DNA from: Thermomucor indicae-seudaticae | Taxonomy: Eukaryota; Mucoromycota; Mucoromycetes; Mucorales; Lichtheimiaceae | Reading direction: 5' to 3' | Length of the DNA: 64,000 nucleotides | Assembly: GCA_000787465.1 (NCBI GenBank) | Contig: JSYX01000089.1 | Coordinates: 16,752-80,751, forward strand | Shown: positions 49,214 through 60,000 of the stretch, one piece after another | Layout of the letters: every line of letters starts with the position of its first letter | Position numbering within the stretch: position 1 is the stretch's first letter | Notes under the pieces: model-generated | Database searches by the model: none | What the model was told of the DNA's origin: nothing | What the model saw: the letters and a program-made list of their open reading frames with translations, nothing else | Position numbers and translations under genes: made by a program

Positions 49214-51632
49214 TTACAATCTAGCGATACCGTCCTTTCCGATCTTCCAGTTGTCCTTGCCAGCATAGACAAGAGGCCGGATATATTCTTCGTAGCCATC
49301 AGCCACTTTGGTCTGATTGAGTGGTTCTTGTTCTGCCATTTCCGTCATGCGTTCATAAGCCCGGCCGTCATAGGAACCAAGAGCCGAGTGCATCAAATAG
49401 TCTGGCAGTCCAAAGGCATCCACAAGAGCCACGGCGTCTGGTCTCATTTCTTTGAGGGCCAAAATGGTTCGCTCCCGTACCAGCAAGGATTGGTCCGGAG
49501 AAAGATAGCCCGACGTCAGGAAGTCTGCCATATCTTGCTCCATCGTGGAAAGGGCAAACAAAAGAGCGACGCGCTGCAGAACCCGCTTGTTGGTGTCGTC
49601 GAGATCGCTGGGTCCAAACACAGCCTTGAAAAAGTTGGAGACCATCATTAACTGACAGTGAGCACGCGATATACGATAGATATCGACCAGCATGTCGTTC
49701 CACGACGTCTGTTCGACATCAATGCAGTGAACCGCCTTGTCAACCAAGAATGCCGCACGGTGCTTGAAAGCTGTCAAGAGAACTTCTGGGTTGGACAGGT
49801 CGTCCAGTTTTGTGATTGGGCATCGAGCACCAGACTGCGCCAAATACTCAAGCATGTAACTTGCTGAAAAGTTGGCGTTCTTTTCCGACACCTTGCCAGC
49901 CTTGACAGACCGGAACGTCTTGAGAAGATAGCGTGCAGTTTGTTGAGTCAGGATGTAATTATCACCTTCCCACTACATAGCACATTACGCTTTTTTTAGG
50001 TCGCTGTTTTTTGCCATGTCACATTGGGTGGAGCAGCTTACCGTTACTTTAGGTAACTGGTCCTGATAAAACAAGCCTAGACCTGAAAACAAGGAGTATC
50101 CATGTCCACCACAGGCACGTCGGCAATCTTCTAGACCAGCTGTGCACATGGTTGTTGTCAAGCTCTTGAGACCCGATGAGGAAGCGTGCAGGTCAGCTAG
50201 ATACGAAAAATCGCCCTGAGCCATCTTTTCTTGATTCTCATAGTACATCCGGTGCATCTCAATAGCGGTAAAATGGCACGCATAGGCTTGAGCAATGACA
50301 GGGAACAACCGGTACTGCTGCATACGATAATCCAGTACGGGCGTTTCAACAATCTTGTCGCTGCCATCTTCAGCCTTGATCTTTTTTGGGTTTGCATCGT
50401 CGACAAACTGAGAACGAATAGCAGAGTATCGAACAGCCACAGTTGCCGCGCGCGCCAAAACATAGCGAGATTCTTGATTTGGTGAGCTCGGTTAGTTTAA
50501 TAACCATCAATCAGAGCAGGATCCTACCTAGCACAATATTGGCTCGCACAAAGACCATGGTACCGTATGCCAGCTTCTCGTTGGGTGGTCTGATGTATTC
50601 GCCTGTAGCCTTGTCAATCTTGGAATACCGAGCCAACATGGCGATATGAGGTACTCGAACATTGTCAAAGAGCATGAAACCATTGTCCACTGTATTGAAG
50701 CCGAATTTGGGTCCAATATCGCCTACGGTAATACCAGGCAGCGGTTCATGGGTCTTGAGGTCACGGATTTGCACAATAAATGGATGGGGTCCAAAGTCTT
50801 TGCCGTTGCTTATGAGACGGGCCATCACGATGGCGTGGTTAGCAGCCACACCAAGGCCACCGATCCACCATTTGGATGCCGTCAAAGTAGGCGAGTTGAT
50901 AACAAAGGTTTGTGTCGCGACATCGTATGTTGCTGTCGTTTCAAGTCCACGGACGTTAGATCCATGACCAAGCTGACGAAATTTTGAATCAGTAACACAA
51001 ACATAATTCTGAGCTCGGCCAATAATAAATTTATACCTCTGTCTGTGCATAGCAACCAATAATCTCGTAGCGACGGGCTGGTTCAAGGTACAGTTTCTTC
51101 TGTTCTTCAGTACCTTGGTTTTCCAAGGTGGGCATAAACATCGTACGGTGTAGTCGGAACTACCTCAAAATTAAGCATTCCATACTTTGCTCCCGCCCCC
51201 GCTTTGCCCGACGCTCGACACTTACCGGCCCTGACTCATCGAAAAGGAAGTCGGCGATGCTCAAGTCCTCGGGTGTCCATTTGTGGATCCTGTTCGTCTT
51301 TGACGTAAGCTCTCATGGTAAAGAACGAAGAACTGAGAGCAAATCACTTTGACATATTACTTTATGAGCTCAACCAGGCGATGAGCCGCGGCTAATGCTC
51401 GCTTGAAACGGACATCGCGACCAGAGTAAAGACGATGTGACTTGTCACTCAACACCGGATCGTTCTCGAGGATGTTTAGGATTTTGTCGCGTTTTTGAAG
51501 GTACTCGTCCCCGTATAAAGCTCGCATCAATGCGTTAGGATCAAACGACGCGCCCTTGCGCTCTTGCTCCAGAAGAAAGGAGCCCTGAGGCTCAATCGGT
51601 TTCAGATGCTTTGGAAACCGTATAGGGGCCAT
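49214..51632 (-). CDS. Peroxisomal acyl-CoA oxidase
   Basis: This FAD enzyme catalyses the first, H2O2-producing step of peroxisomal beta-oxidation. The ATG at 51632 begins MAPIRFPKHLKPIEPQGSFL. An N-terminal helical part is followed by YAQTE joined to LGHGSNVRGLETTATYD (FAD region), KWWIGGLGVAANHAIVMARL, GDIGPKFGFNTVDNGFMLFD and NVRVPHIAML. The C-terminal half has EDCRRACGGHGYSLFSGLG and WEGDNYILTQQTARYLLKT. The last residues are GIARL, and ARL fits the [SAC][KRH][LM] PTS1 consensus for peroxisomal import. Six or so introns interrupt the gene. All expected blocks are present, and length is near the family norm of about 650-700 aa. The stop is 98 bp from the convergent MED5-like stop. Confidence 0.94.
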
Positions 51633-51875
51633 GTTTCGAGTCAAAAAGGAGAAAGAAGACAACAGTGTGGGGTAAAGGGAATGGATCTTCCCTTGTCATT
51701 ACATACAAGCATCGTCGGATTTTCAGATTACGAGATCACAATACGCGGAGTCTCTTTTACCCGCAGCAACCACTAAACCAGAATGCCCAACTTTTTTCTC
51801 AGGGTACAAGTGAAGCGCGGTATTAAGCAAGTTGAAACATAAATTGTACAGGAATATCCGGTAATTACATGTGTG

Positions 51876-53297
51876 TTATTCTTCAAAGTGAATGTTCAGC
51901 GCATGAGGCTTCTCATAATCATCCAAGTGACGCAAGTGTTTGGGCTGTACAATTAAGTGAGACACAGTAATGCAAAACTGACATAGAATCATAAAAGAGA
52001 CTTACATGGGCTCTCTTCTTCTTCAATATCATCCTGCTTCGTGGCAAAGTATACAAAGCGGTGGGCGATTCGGCATCTTCATTGAATGAAACCAGCAACT
52101 GGGTTGATTGAGCACTGTCGACATTGTCATATGTGAATTCAGCGACTTTATCATACGTGACACGCTGATAGCAGCCCAGTTAGTGCTACGTCAAACCGGC
52201 TCTTGCCTTTTTGCTTTCGTTATAGCTCACCTCAGGACCAATCGGCATGTGGTCTTTCTTTTGCCGAATCAACCGCTCTGTACCATCTTCGTTTGGCAAA
52301 AACCATAAGAGGTAACGTTCATCTGGGTCATGCGGATTAGTAATCGGCCGCAGAATGCCACGGTCGCCCGCGTCATCCTCGGCTGACCAGCCTCGCTTGA
52401 TGCCCAGGGTGACCGGACCCTTCACATGCGTGACCATTTCCTCTGCCTTTTCTTCTTCCAGGGCGGCCTCTGTTAATTGTTTGCGCTTCTTGCTTCTCTT
52501 TTCATCAACAGGATGATCTCTGAAGCTACCCACTGTGTAGACGTTATCAATGGTTGAAAAGTCCGGTAGCAGCGGCACCACTCGTTTAGCTTTTATGGCT
52601 TTCTTGCGAGGATGAACAATAGTCTCAAGCGCAGGCTGCTCAAAAGCGTTGCATACTGCAGTTGTAAAGTCGTCAGCAGTTTTAAGAATGCCCGTGTCTG
52701 ATGACAGTGGTTGGACCTTGTATTCCACTGAACCTCTCCGCACGGTTGTCTTTGTAGTTGTTGTTGTTGTTGTTGTTGAAGTAGTCTGTTCTGACTTTCG
52801 CAGCCAAGTGACGTTGGGCTGTTTTGTTACCAGTTCAGAGTCCTCGTCGTCGACAGGCGTCAATAACAGCTTGTCTTCGTCATCAAGCGCGTCAATATTA
52901 AACTCCACTAAAAGATGTGTCAGCAGATTGGAATGGTCTTCTTTCTTGCCTACTAGCGGCATGTTCATCACCTCTTCTATCGCCGTTTCTTTCGATGTCT
53001 TCCAGGTAATCGACGATAGCGGTGTCAAGGGGCAGGTTAAAAGAGGCATCAGAATGTAAGGGGTATGGCGTCTCATTCGCTAATTGCTTCGAAGGTCGGT
53101 TAACGTGGCGATCCACTAGTCCTGGTATCATGAGCAACTTGGGAGCAAACGGCAATGGAGGAAGTTCATTCCTATACCGCACCCGGCAAAGGAAGTCGCT
53201 CCTGTATTTGCTGCATAGTGGACATGTTCAGTTACATGAAGATCCGCTTTTCATTCCAGTAAACGCGTCTTTGCAAAAACCTTTTTGACGAAGACAT
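51876..53297 (-). CDS. PAF1: RNA polymerase II-associated factor 1
   Basis: PAF1 is the scaffold of the PAF1 complex, which travels with elongating Pol II and promotes H2B ubiquitylation and H3K4/K36 methylation. The start was placed at 53297. A short exon MSSSK joins KYRSDFLCRVRYRNELPPLP, the family's most conserved block, by an intron with a weak GTTTTT donor. PFAPKLLMIPGLVDRHV, NVTWLRKSEQTTS, a poly-Thr tract and RYLLWFLPNEDGTERLIRQK follow. After the next intron comes VTYDKVAEFTYDNVDSAQST, then LLVSFNEDAESPTALYTLP. The final exon ends HALNIHFEE at 51876. It is divergent from the Asterix gene, with 132 bp between the start codons. Confidence 0.9.
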
Positions 53298-53429
53298 GCT
53301 CAAAATGTCGGAAAAGCTCAACTGTGCGAGACCCAAATTATGCGCCACAGAGGCGGGCAAGTTAAGCGGAGTTCGCAGCGATGCTTCAGTGTTGATCAGC
53401 TTGGAGGAGAAAGCCTAAAACAAAGCAGA
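53298..53429. promoter_or_regulatory. Bidirectional promoter between PAF1 and Asterix
   Basis: Only 132 bp separate the two start codons, which face away from each other. Both genes are housekeeping. I see no TATA box, which fits a compact TATA-less bidirectional promoter. Confidence 0.6.
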
Positions 53430-53981
53430 ATGTCCTCATCCAAAGCCGATCCCCGCAGGCCGGACAAGATTGTCCCATACCATTTACCATCCAAGTCCTC
53501 AGGAGAGACAGACTGGGCGGGTAATGTTGCCATGGCTGTCGGTAAGTCCTTGCCGCGCTCTGTGGAGTAGCGATGAGTGAACTCACGCGTCAACGCTAAA
53601 GCTATGGGCGGTATTATGGTTCGGGTAAGGTCACGTTTAAACACCATTATAGTTCAAGCGTATAAAGCGATGCATGGCGGATCCATTTATTCTAGAATAA
53701 ATACATGGCTGTTCCTTGGATAGCGGCTTTCTTTGGCTTGTCATCATGGCTGAACACTAGGAAAAGCCAACGAGAGGATGCCGCGGGCTATAGTGCTGGA
53801 GTGTAAGACATTATCTACGTATGTTTTGTTGTGTTCGTGCCGGATAACTTATTGCCTTTATAGACTTGCTTTTGTATCCTTGTTTACCTACTACTTGAAC
53901 TTGTATTTCACCCATAGACGAGCAATGCTAGCAGCAGGACCTGTAGAGATCAATGTCGACATGGCAGAATCGCAAGAATAA
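53430..53981 (+). CDS. Asterix/WDR83OS-like PAT complex subunit (119 aa)
   Basis: This small ER membrane protein is the Asterix subunit of the PAT complex, a chaperone for nascent multi-pass membrane proteins at the translocon. There are four exons: 53430-53541, 53602-53624 (23 nt), 53696-53802 and 53864-53981. The family signature DPRRPDKIVPYHLP is at residues 7-20. Hydrophobic segments are GNVAMAVAMGGIMVRNKYMA, AVPWIAAFFGLSSWLNTRKS and GVLAFVSLFTYYLNLYF. The C-terminus is LAAGPVEINVDMAESQE. Exon 2 was found because only its inclusion restores the frame and the helix. The antisense frame at 53396-53647 is a shadow. Length is close to the animal protein (106 aa). Confidence 0.85.
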
Positions 53982-54387
53982 AACACAGAGGGGATTACTG
54001 AACTTCTCCGTTTGATTTGCGTTGGCACTGCTGGCAGATACCCTTTGCACTGATTCCATTTTCCATTTGATCTTCTGGTCAAGGGATGTCGGCACCAAAT
54101 ATAAACGATATATGATAACGAACCCAAGATCTGGATTCGCTGTCTTTGGCAAGGGCTTGCTACAGGTGCATAAATAATGCCAGCCAGGATAGATACTGGA
54201 TCTTCCCTTCACATTTGCGTGGGCTATGTTTTTTTTTGCGCTTCAAGCAGAAGACCATTTGCGCTGAGCCTCAGTTCTTATTCATGCTTGTGATAGATGT
54301 ATTTTGCATGGAATCTTGATTTGTGTCTGCGTCAGGTTTCAGCTCGCCTACGATCACGCGAGTAATTTACTAGTTTTTTGAATAAAT

Positions 54388-55071
54388 TTTTGCGTGTTGG
54401 CTTCCCATGAACCATCAGGAACGTAGCCGCTGCCTCCTCTGGAGACTGGGCTGGATGCCCAGTGGTAAGCCTTGGGAATGCCGGATTTGTTCGGGCGGCG
54501 CCCACTTCAGCCGTGGCCGTGCCATCCTTTGTCTTCGTGCTCATTCTCGTCTGAAAGTGCCTCCAGTCGTACAGGATCCCATCTCCTTCACCCTAAATAA
54601 GCTACCCACAGCGCCGCCCAAACAGCCTCATGTTGTTCGCTTCTGGCAGAATATCTGGCCTCAACTTCGTGCCTTGTTAACGGATACCGATCGCTTATGC
54701 CGTCCTATAGATACGTTCCAACCTAATCCTCCTGGCTCATTTTCGTCGAGACATACGAGCTTCCGCCACTGGCTTGAATCGCGGCCACGCCCCAGTCGCC
54801 GGCCGACGGCCTCTACTTCATACTCACCTCTCGTGACATCACATTCTCAATCCCCTTTGTCCTTGTTTCTCTCTTTTCCGCGCTCTGGACCATCATTTCC
54901 TTTTCCTTTTCGCACTATTCCTCCTTCCTCTTACCTTTTACCCTTGGACACTTCAAGTACTTTTAGTTCCCTCCCCACCTTTCTAGATCTGGCGAGCGCG
55001 GCTTGCTTAGAGCGATGCGCTCACCGCTAATAAACACACATCTCAACCTTCAGAAAAAAAAACCTTTTGCG
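54388..55071 (+). mobile_element. 5'-truncated LINE (non-LTR retrotransposon) 3' end
   Basis: The frame 54407-55030 has no upstream domains. It starts with a region typical of the C-terminus of fungal LINE ORF2: CLLWRLGWMPSGKPWECRIC, with Cys and His that could form a zinc knuckle (C-x2-C-x4-H-x8-C-x3-H). VQDPISFTLNKLPTAPPKQP follows. A Pro/Ser/Phe-rich tail ends in a stop, an AATAAA-like run and an A9 tract at about 55052-55061. The same 8 bp, TTTTGCGT, occurs at 54388-54395 and 55064-55071 and could be the target-site duplication, though two C bases separate it from the A-tract. There is no RT catalytic domain, so this is a dead 5'-truncated copy. Confidence 0.6.
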
Positions 55072-55981
55072 TCCTCCTTTGGTAGCGTTTGCGTCAACTT
55101 CAAGTGAAATTCGCGCCATGCTGTAACGAAGATTTACGGTGAAGTCGAAATACATTTGCACCGTGATAGAAGAACCTTATACGTTACAGAAGGCTTATGA
55201 TATGCATCTGTGCGTTCGACTGGCTGCGTAACAGAAAGATGTATGATATCATCGTGAAACTTGCACACGGGTCTCTCGACGCTTTCCTGATGATGTGCAA
55301 TTTAAAGAAGACAGATAGACCAAACGCTTTCCTGGCATAAAGTGCTATATTCCAATGATACTAGCTGACAAGATACGGTCATACCATCTGTTCTAGCAGT
55401 ATTTTCGGTAAGGAGACTTAATGATATCAAAAGCAGAGAGAAAGGAAAGTGTCGGGAGTTCACACGAGAAAACGAGTGCCGGACTAACCCTGAGTAAAAT
55501 AGCAGTTTTTAGAAAGAAAGCGAACAGCTGACTAAAATAGCATGTCCGAGAAACTCTCGGACGCGAGCAAACTATGGATCTTTTTATTCTTGAGTCATGT
55601 CCACAACCGGAATAGACAATATTGTGTGACAAGTGGTCAGAGCCCAATATGTCGCATCAGGCTAAGCGAGGAGATTGGTAATTGGAACGCAGACAAGAGA
55701 GAAGAGCGCGTTGCGGTCATGAGTAACGTGATAGAAGATGAGACGCTTACATGACGTGCTTTAGCCCTGTAACCTAACCGAAGGATTGGATCAGTATGAT
55801 AGGAGTTTCTCGAAAATGGTCAGCTTTTGTCCGCATGAGTGTTGTGGCTCCTCTTCCTATCGTGAAGGCTTGCAGACCAGTATTCAGAGTATCTTTTTTA
55901 GCTGATGCAACAAGTATGTATTTTCATGGCAGCGTAAAGGGGTTTTTGGTATATTGTTAACGAGGACTACTTTTTTTTCTA
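55072..55981. other. 0.9-kb spacer, nothing recognised
   Basis: Short frames only (for example 55542-55754 plus), without motifs. The right end is the 3' flank of the phosphotransfer gene. Confidence 0.5.
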
Positions 55982-56693
55982 CTAACGTGCTTCATGTTTG
56001 TAGAAATTCCTGAGGTATTCTTCGGCCTCCGAGTTTTCTGCCTTGACCCGCGGTAAAATCTGCGTAATCTTGTTCAATGCTTCGTCTTCTTGCATTTGCC
56101 TGATGCCGACTTCGTCTTTACAATTTCCAATATGCTGAATCTTCTCACATGTTGCCTTGACCTTTTTTAGACCGATTGCTGCTGAACTACCCTTTAGAAA
56201 GTGTCCCAGTCGAGAAAGTTCAGGCAAATCCTTTCTGTCCCTACTCAAGATACACTGTTGAGTGACGCACACAGGCACGGACACATGCATATATATCTCT
56301 CTCTTACAGTGCAGCATCCATATCTTTGAATGTCGCTTGTGCTTGTTCAAAGTAATTGATCACAATACTATATGAAAATTCGTGGTCTTCCTGGTCGTCC
56401 ATGTCCAGTAATTGATCAAACGTGTTCGTATCAATAAGATCCTCTGGGTTAACTGTCTTTCCTTCTTCCTCCTCCTTTTCCACTTCTCCTCTTCTCTTAT
56501 TTTTGTCGTCAGCAAGCTTTGGTTCAGTGGCCTAACCCGACCCTTTCAGTATCCTTTTTCCTTTTCTGTCCATTTCATTACGCGCTGCTTCATTCCCAAA
56601 AGCGGTGCAGAAATTGTTTTCTGACAAGCTACTCACGTCTCGCTTTTCGATATCTGTCTTGTCCAAAGGTATAGTTTCCTTGGTAACAGACAT
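55982..56693 (-). CDS. YPD1: YPD1-like histidine phosphotransfer protein
   Basis: This is the His-containing phosphotransfer intermediate of the fungal multistep phosphorelay. It accepts phosphate from hybrid kinases (Sln1-type) and passes it to Ssk1 and Skn7. The start at 56693 gives MSVTKETIPLDKTDIEKRD; an intron then joins ATEPKLADDKNKRRG and an acidic stretch. The HPt bundle begins TNTFDQLLDMDDQEDHEFSY, NYFEQAQATFKDMDAAL. The phosphorylated His is in ELSRLGHFLKGSSAAIGL, followed by KKVKATCEKIQHIGN and a final helix ending YKHEAR. The intron inside was placed so that AAL joins DRKDLPELS. The N-terminus is about 45 residues longer than in yeast Ypd1, with a Lys/Glu-rich insert. Confidence 0.93.
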
Positions 56694-57219
56694 AATTGGG
56701 TATACTATACACACACAAGTGGAGAAAAAGGAGAAAAAGGATAGAAAAGAGCGAAAAGAAACTAAATTTCTGTTCTGAGTTGTTATACTCTAGCTAACGA
56801 AAAAAAGGTTCCAGGCCGATGGCTGCAACCAAATGTATCATGTCGACAGAATTTCTATGTGACGATCTGGATCTGTTGGTCTTCTAGGCGGGAATCCATC
56901 GGGTTCACTGACAATACCTCACAATATCAAAGATGCGTGCCCTGAGACGTGCAAACCAGCCAAAAGACGTGTATCAATCGTCATTCATATTTGATGCCGA
57001 TGACAACTCAATGATACTATCAAGTATGCATTATACTTTTCCACCTCTTCGTCATCAAATCCGAGAACAATACATTTCTCGCATATTAGTTAAGCGAACA
57101 GCGAAAAGTACGAGTTTTTAAAGTTCTGCATTTGTCATCGCGGGAAAGCCATTTTCACAGCCTCAAAATCAGTGAAAAAGCCACCACAAGTTGCCGTAAC
57201 TTGTACTGTGCAAAAGATT
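56694..57219. other. Divergent intergenic region
   Basis: This is a promoter region for the phosphotransfer gene (left) and the Lys-rich protein gene (right). A 62-codon plus frame at 56933-57121 has no recognised motif. No TATA box is clear. Confidence 0.45.
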
Positions 57220-57666
57220 ATGGGAAAAGCTACGAAAGCTAAATGTAAGCTTCGCGAAATCTACAGATCCTTGTAATTGCATTAACAAAAACAGTTCAAA
57301 CCGATCCGAGCAACGTATCCAAACATGCCAATTCAACAGTGATCCAAGAAGAACCCAAGAATGGTAGGTGGCCCTCTCTTCATTACCACCTAGTATCAGC
57401 CTTTATTTCTTAAAAGTTGGTATTTAGCAAAGGAAAGAATTGAAGCAGAATTAAGCCTGTTGCACGCAAGAAAACAAGCGATTTCATTGGAGAATGGTTC
57501 AATGCATAAAGTGAAAAAGAGAGGATCGATCAAGAAGAAGAGTGCAAATGCCAGGCAAAAGAAAAAGATCGCTAAAGCGCTTGCAGTGGCAGAAAAAGAA
57601 GAAGCGAAGATAGAGAAAGCTAACGCCAAGGCAGAAAAACGGAAGGTGCGAAGGAGTCCTTGGTAA
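57220..57666 (+). CDS. Small Lys/Ala-rich basic protein (110 aa), possibly Alb1-like
   Basis: There are three exons: 57220-57244, 57295-57363 and 57428-57666. The protein starts MGKATKAKFQTDPSNVSKHA. Its second half is a strongly basic coiled-coil-like helix: VKKRGSIKKKSANARQKKKI, then AKALAVAEKEEAKIEKANAK, ending KRKVRRSPW. Such composition is typical of small nucleolar or ribosome-biogenesis factors, and the KK-x-K-x-K-x8-KKKIAKAL pattern recalls Alb1 (pre-60S export). I could not confirm that from sequence alone. The stop ends at 57666, and the opposite-strand SQS1-like stop begins at 57668, so the two transcripts must overlap at their 3' ends. Confidence 0.6.
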
Positions 57667-57667
57667 A

Positions 57668-60000
57668 CTAGGAAGATCCCAAACCTCGTCGCTCTTTTCG
57701 AACCACGGCCTCTATGGGTACCTTGATACCGTCGTTCTTAGCTCCCAATGCTTGACCTTGTCGCCATCTAATTCCACCTCATCATTAATTGACGTTTCAT
57801 GAAGCAAGCTTTCGCTATATCTCACCCCATAGCAGCTAGCATCCGATGCCCAACATTTGTTTCTTCAATAGGACCTGCATGCGAACCAACAACTGTACCG
57901 GGGATTGCTCGTGTGGTCCGTCGGTGACCGCCCCACTCGTCTGATCGCTTTTGCAATTTTCCTTTTCCCTTCCCTTCGCGTTGTTTGCCTTTTCTTTCAT
58001 TCTTTGGTGGACGTATGCGATATTTCAGAATACTGCTTGCTTTATCCTCAATAAGTGCTTGCGATTCCTGTAAAAACAATTCGACATCGGCGCGATCGGG
58101 TAAAAAGGTGTTCTCTGTTTTCTCGAGAATAACCAGCCTATTCATGCGTTTGTTGGCACACACTCTCATGTACTTGTATGCAACGTTACATACCTTTGAG
58201 CGCCCGTACCCGAACTGTAAGATATCAAGTTGTACTTTGTTGCGAGTAGATGCACTTGTCGTCGGCAGTACCGGGCCATTGGTGCAAACTGATAACTGTT
58301 TCTGGGTTCAGTCGACGGTGTCCATTGGAATTACATATCATTGATTTACCTTTTCAGTTCCTGATCCTGGATAAAACTCTGTATTCGTCTAAATGATCGT
58401 AAGATGAGATTTCAAGTAGCGATATAAGCATAACACTAACCATTTACCTGTCGATTTTGTGCATATCTACTGTAAAAGTGTCTATATTTCTCTGCTGTTT
58501 TTTTGACATATGTTTTTTCTGCCGTTCCACTTCTTTCAATATCTGCTTGGCATCCATTCGGTCTCTCCATGCATTCTTGGACTCCTTCTGCTTCTTTCCT
58601 TTCTTTGAACTGTCTATTCGACGCATGACTCCTAATGTGGACCGTTAACAACGGGCTTTCCTTAAGCTTCGGCATTCCTTTTACCAGTGCGCAGACTCGG
58701 AGGAACGTCCTTTAATGCACTCTTCAAGTGCATAACCAGGCCCTCTTCCGTAAGTTGATTGTCCTCGTCATCCGAATGCTCCCGCAGCGATTCGTCTGAG
58801 CTGACGTGGTCAAATCCTCCGTTGTCGATATTGTCAGATCCGCTGTCATGTTCATCCAGCGCAGCAAAGTCTGGTTCGCCTTCATCATCACTGTCATCGG
58901 GCATATGTCTAGGTTCGGCAGGATCAAAGTCACCGGCAAGCCATTCCGACTCTTGAAGCCCCGGTCCATCGTTCTGTTGCACATTCTCGATATAATCCAG
59001 CATGGCTGCTATATCATCGTCCACCAAAGGCTCTTCAGCGATAACTTGATCATCTTCATCCGAGCTCCCAACGTAGATGTCGTCCCCTCTAATTATCTTT
59101 TTCTTACGCGATCGTTTGTTATGCATTTTGGGACTTTCCTGCTGCGTCTCTTCTGTTGAAGCACGTTCAGAACTACTGTCGGACGCTGCACCGATGGAAT
59201 AAGTGGTGAAACGGTCTTTAGACCCCTCAACTTTGCTGGGGGCTGGATCAAAGTAAAAAGTAAAGGCTTCACGATCATCTGTTTCATGCTTTACAGGAGA
59301 AGCCACATCTCGGATTTCTGTGGCGATGCTGACAAAGCCGTTTTCTGGTTTGGTTTCTTTGGAGTTCGATATGGTCATCTTCTCCAAAGTTGTCGTCACA
59401 GCCGTTGTCGAACTCTCTGCCTCATTTGTGGCTTCTCCTGCTTCGGCTAACAAACGACCATTCAAGGTGAGCAGGAAAAACAATCCTTATCCATCGCAAT
59501 CGAGACATACTCGTACTAGCCGTCGAACTAGCCACAGAAATAGGATTCAATAAAATAGCTGCTCGTCTAAACGCAATCGGCTGCATATATTTTGACGGTG
59601 ATGCTTGCCTGTTGCGGCCTTTTCCAAAGTTTCTGGTGTCACTGCCACGACCTTTAGGATCCATATGCTTACGTGGCGAGGCTCCAGATCCCTCGCCTTT
59701 CCTTTGTGACTTTCTGGGTTCTACAAGAAAGGACGAACCGTCAGTTGATCAATGATCCAAATTTAAATGCATGTAGAACTTGCGAGGCATATTCATGTTT
59801 GATGGACCTTCCGATGCTGGATCACCGAATTGACCGTAAACGACGAAATCGTCGCCATCATCGCTGTCTATTTCAACTCCAGGTTCATAAATGTAGCCAA
59901 AGACAGAAGGGTATAGCTTTCTGCCACGTCCTCTTCCACCTCTGCCACCTCTTGGTCTTCCTCGTCCACGACCTGTTTTGCCACCTCTAGGTCTCCCCAT
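57668..60000 (-). CDS. SQS1: SQS1-like R3H/G-patch RNA-processing protein
   Basis: Sqs1/Pfa1 activates the DEAH helicase Prp43 in ribosome biogenesis and splicing. The start at 60000 gives a Gly/Arg-rich lead (MGRPRGGKTGRGRGRPRGGR). A GC-AG intron (59721-59783) follows. Then come a Ser/Thr-rich part with FTFYFDP, acidic patches (VDDDIAAMLDYIENVQQNDG and EGEPDFAALDEHDSGSDNID), and a basic coiled-coil block (KHMSKKQQRNIDTFTVDMHK). An R3H-like region has IQSFIQDQELKR and later LDILQFGYGRSKVCNVAYKY. The C-terminal G-patch is NVGHRMLAAMGWRQGQALGA, then DGIKVPIEAVVRKERRGLGS before the stop at 57668. The G-patch is clear; the R3H is less so. The stop is 1 bp from the convergent gene's stop. Confidence 0.78.
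59721..59783 (-). other. GC-AG intron in the SQS1-like gene
   Basis: On the minus strand the donor is CCTC/GCAAGT and the acceptor TTGTAG/AACCC. It joins NMNMPQ to PRKSQRKGEGSG in frame. The nearby GT (GTTCTAC) gives the wrong phase. Without splicing the frame ends a few codons later. Confidence 0.65.

Noticed and set aside
53396..53647. Minus-strand 83-codon frame (TREFTHRYSTERGKDLPTAM)
   Set aside because: It is antisense to exons 1-2 of the Asterix gene, whose plus-strand reading has a clear family signature. The minus frame has no homolog pattern.
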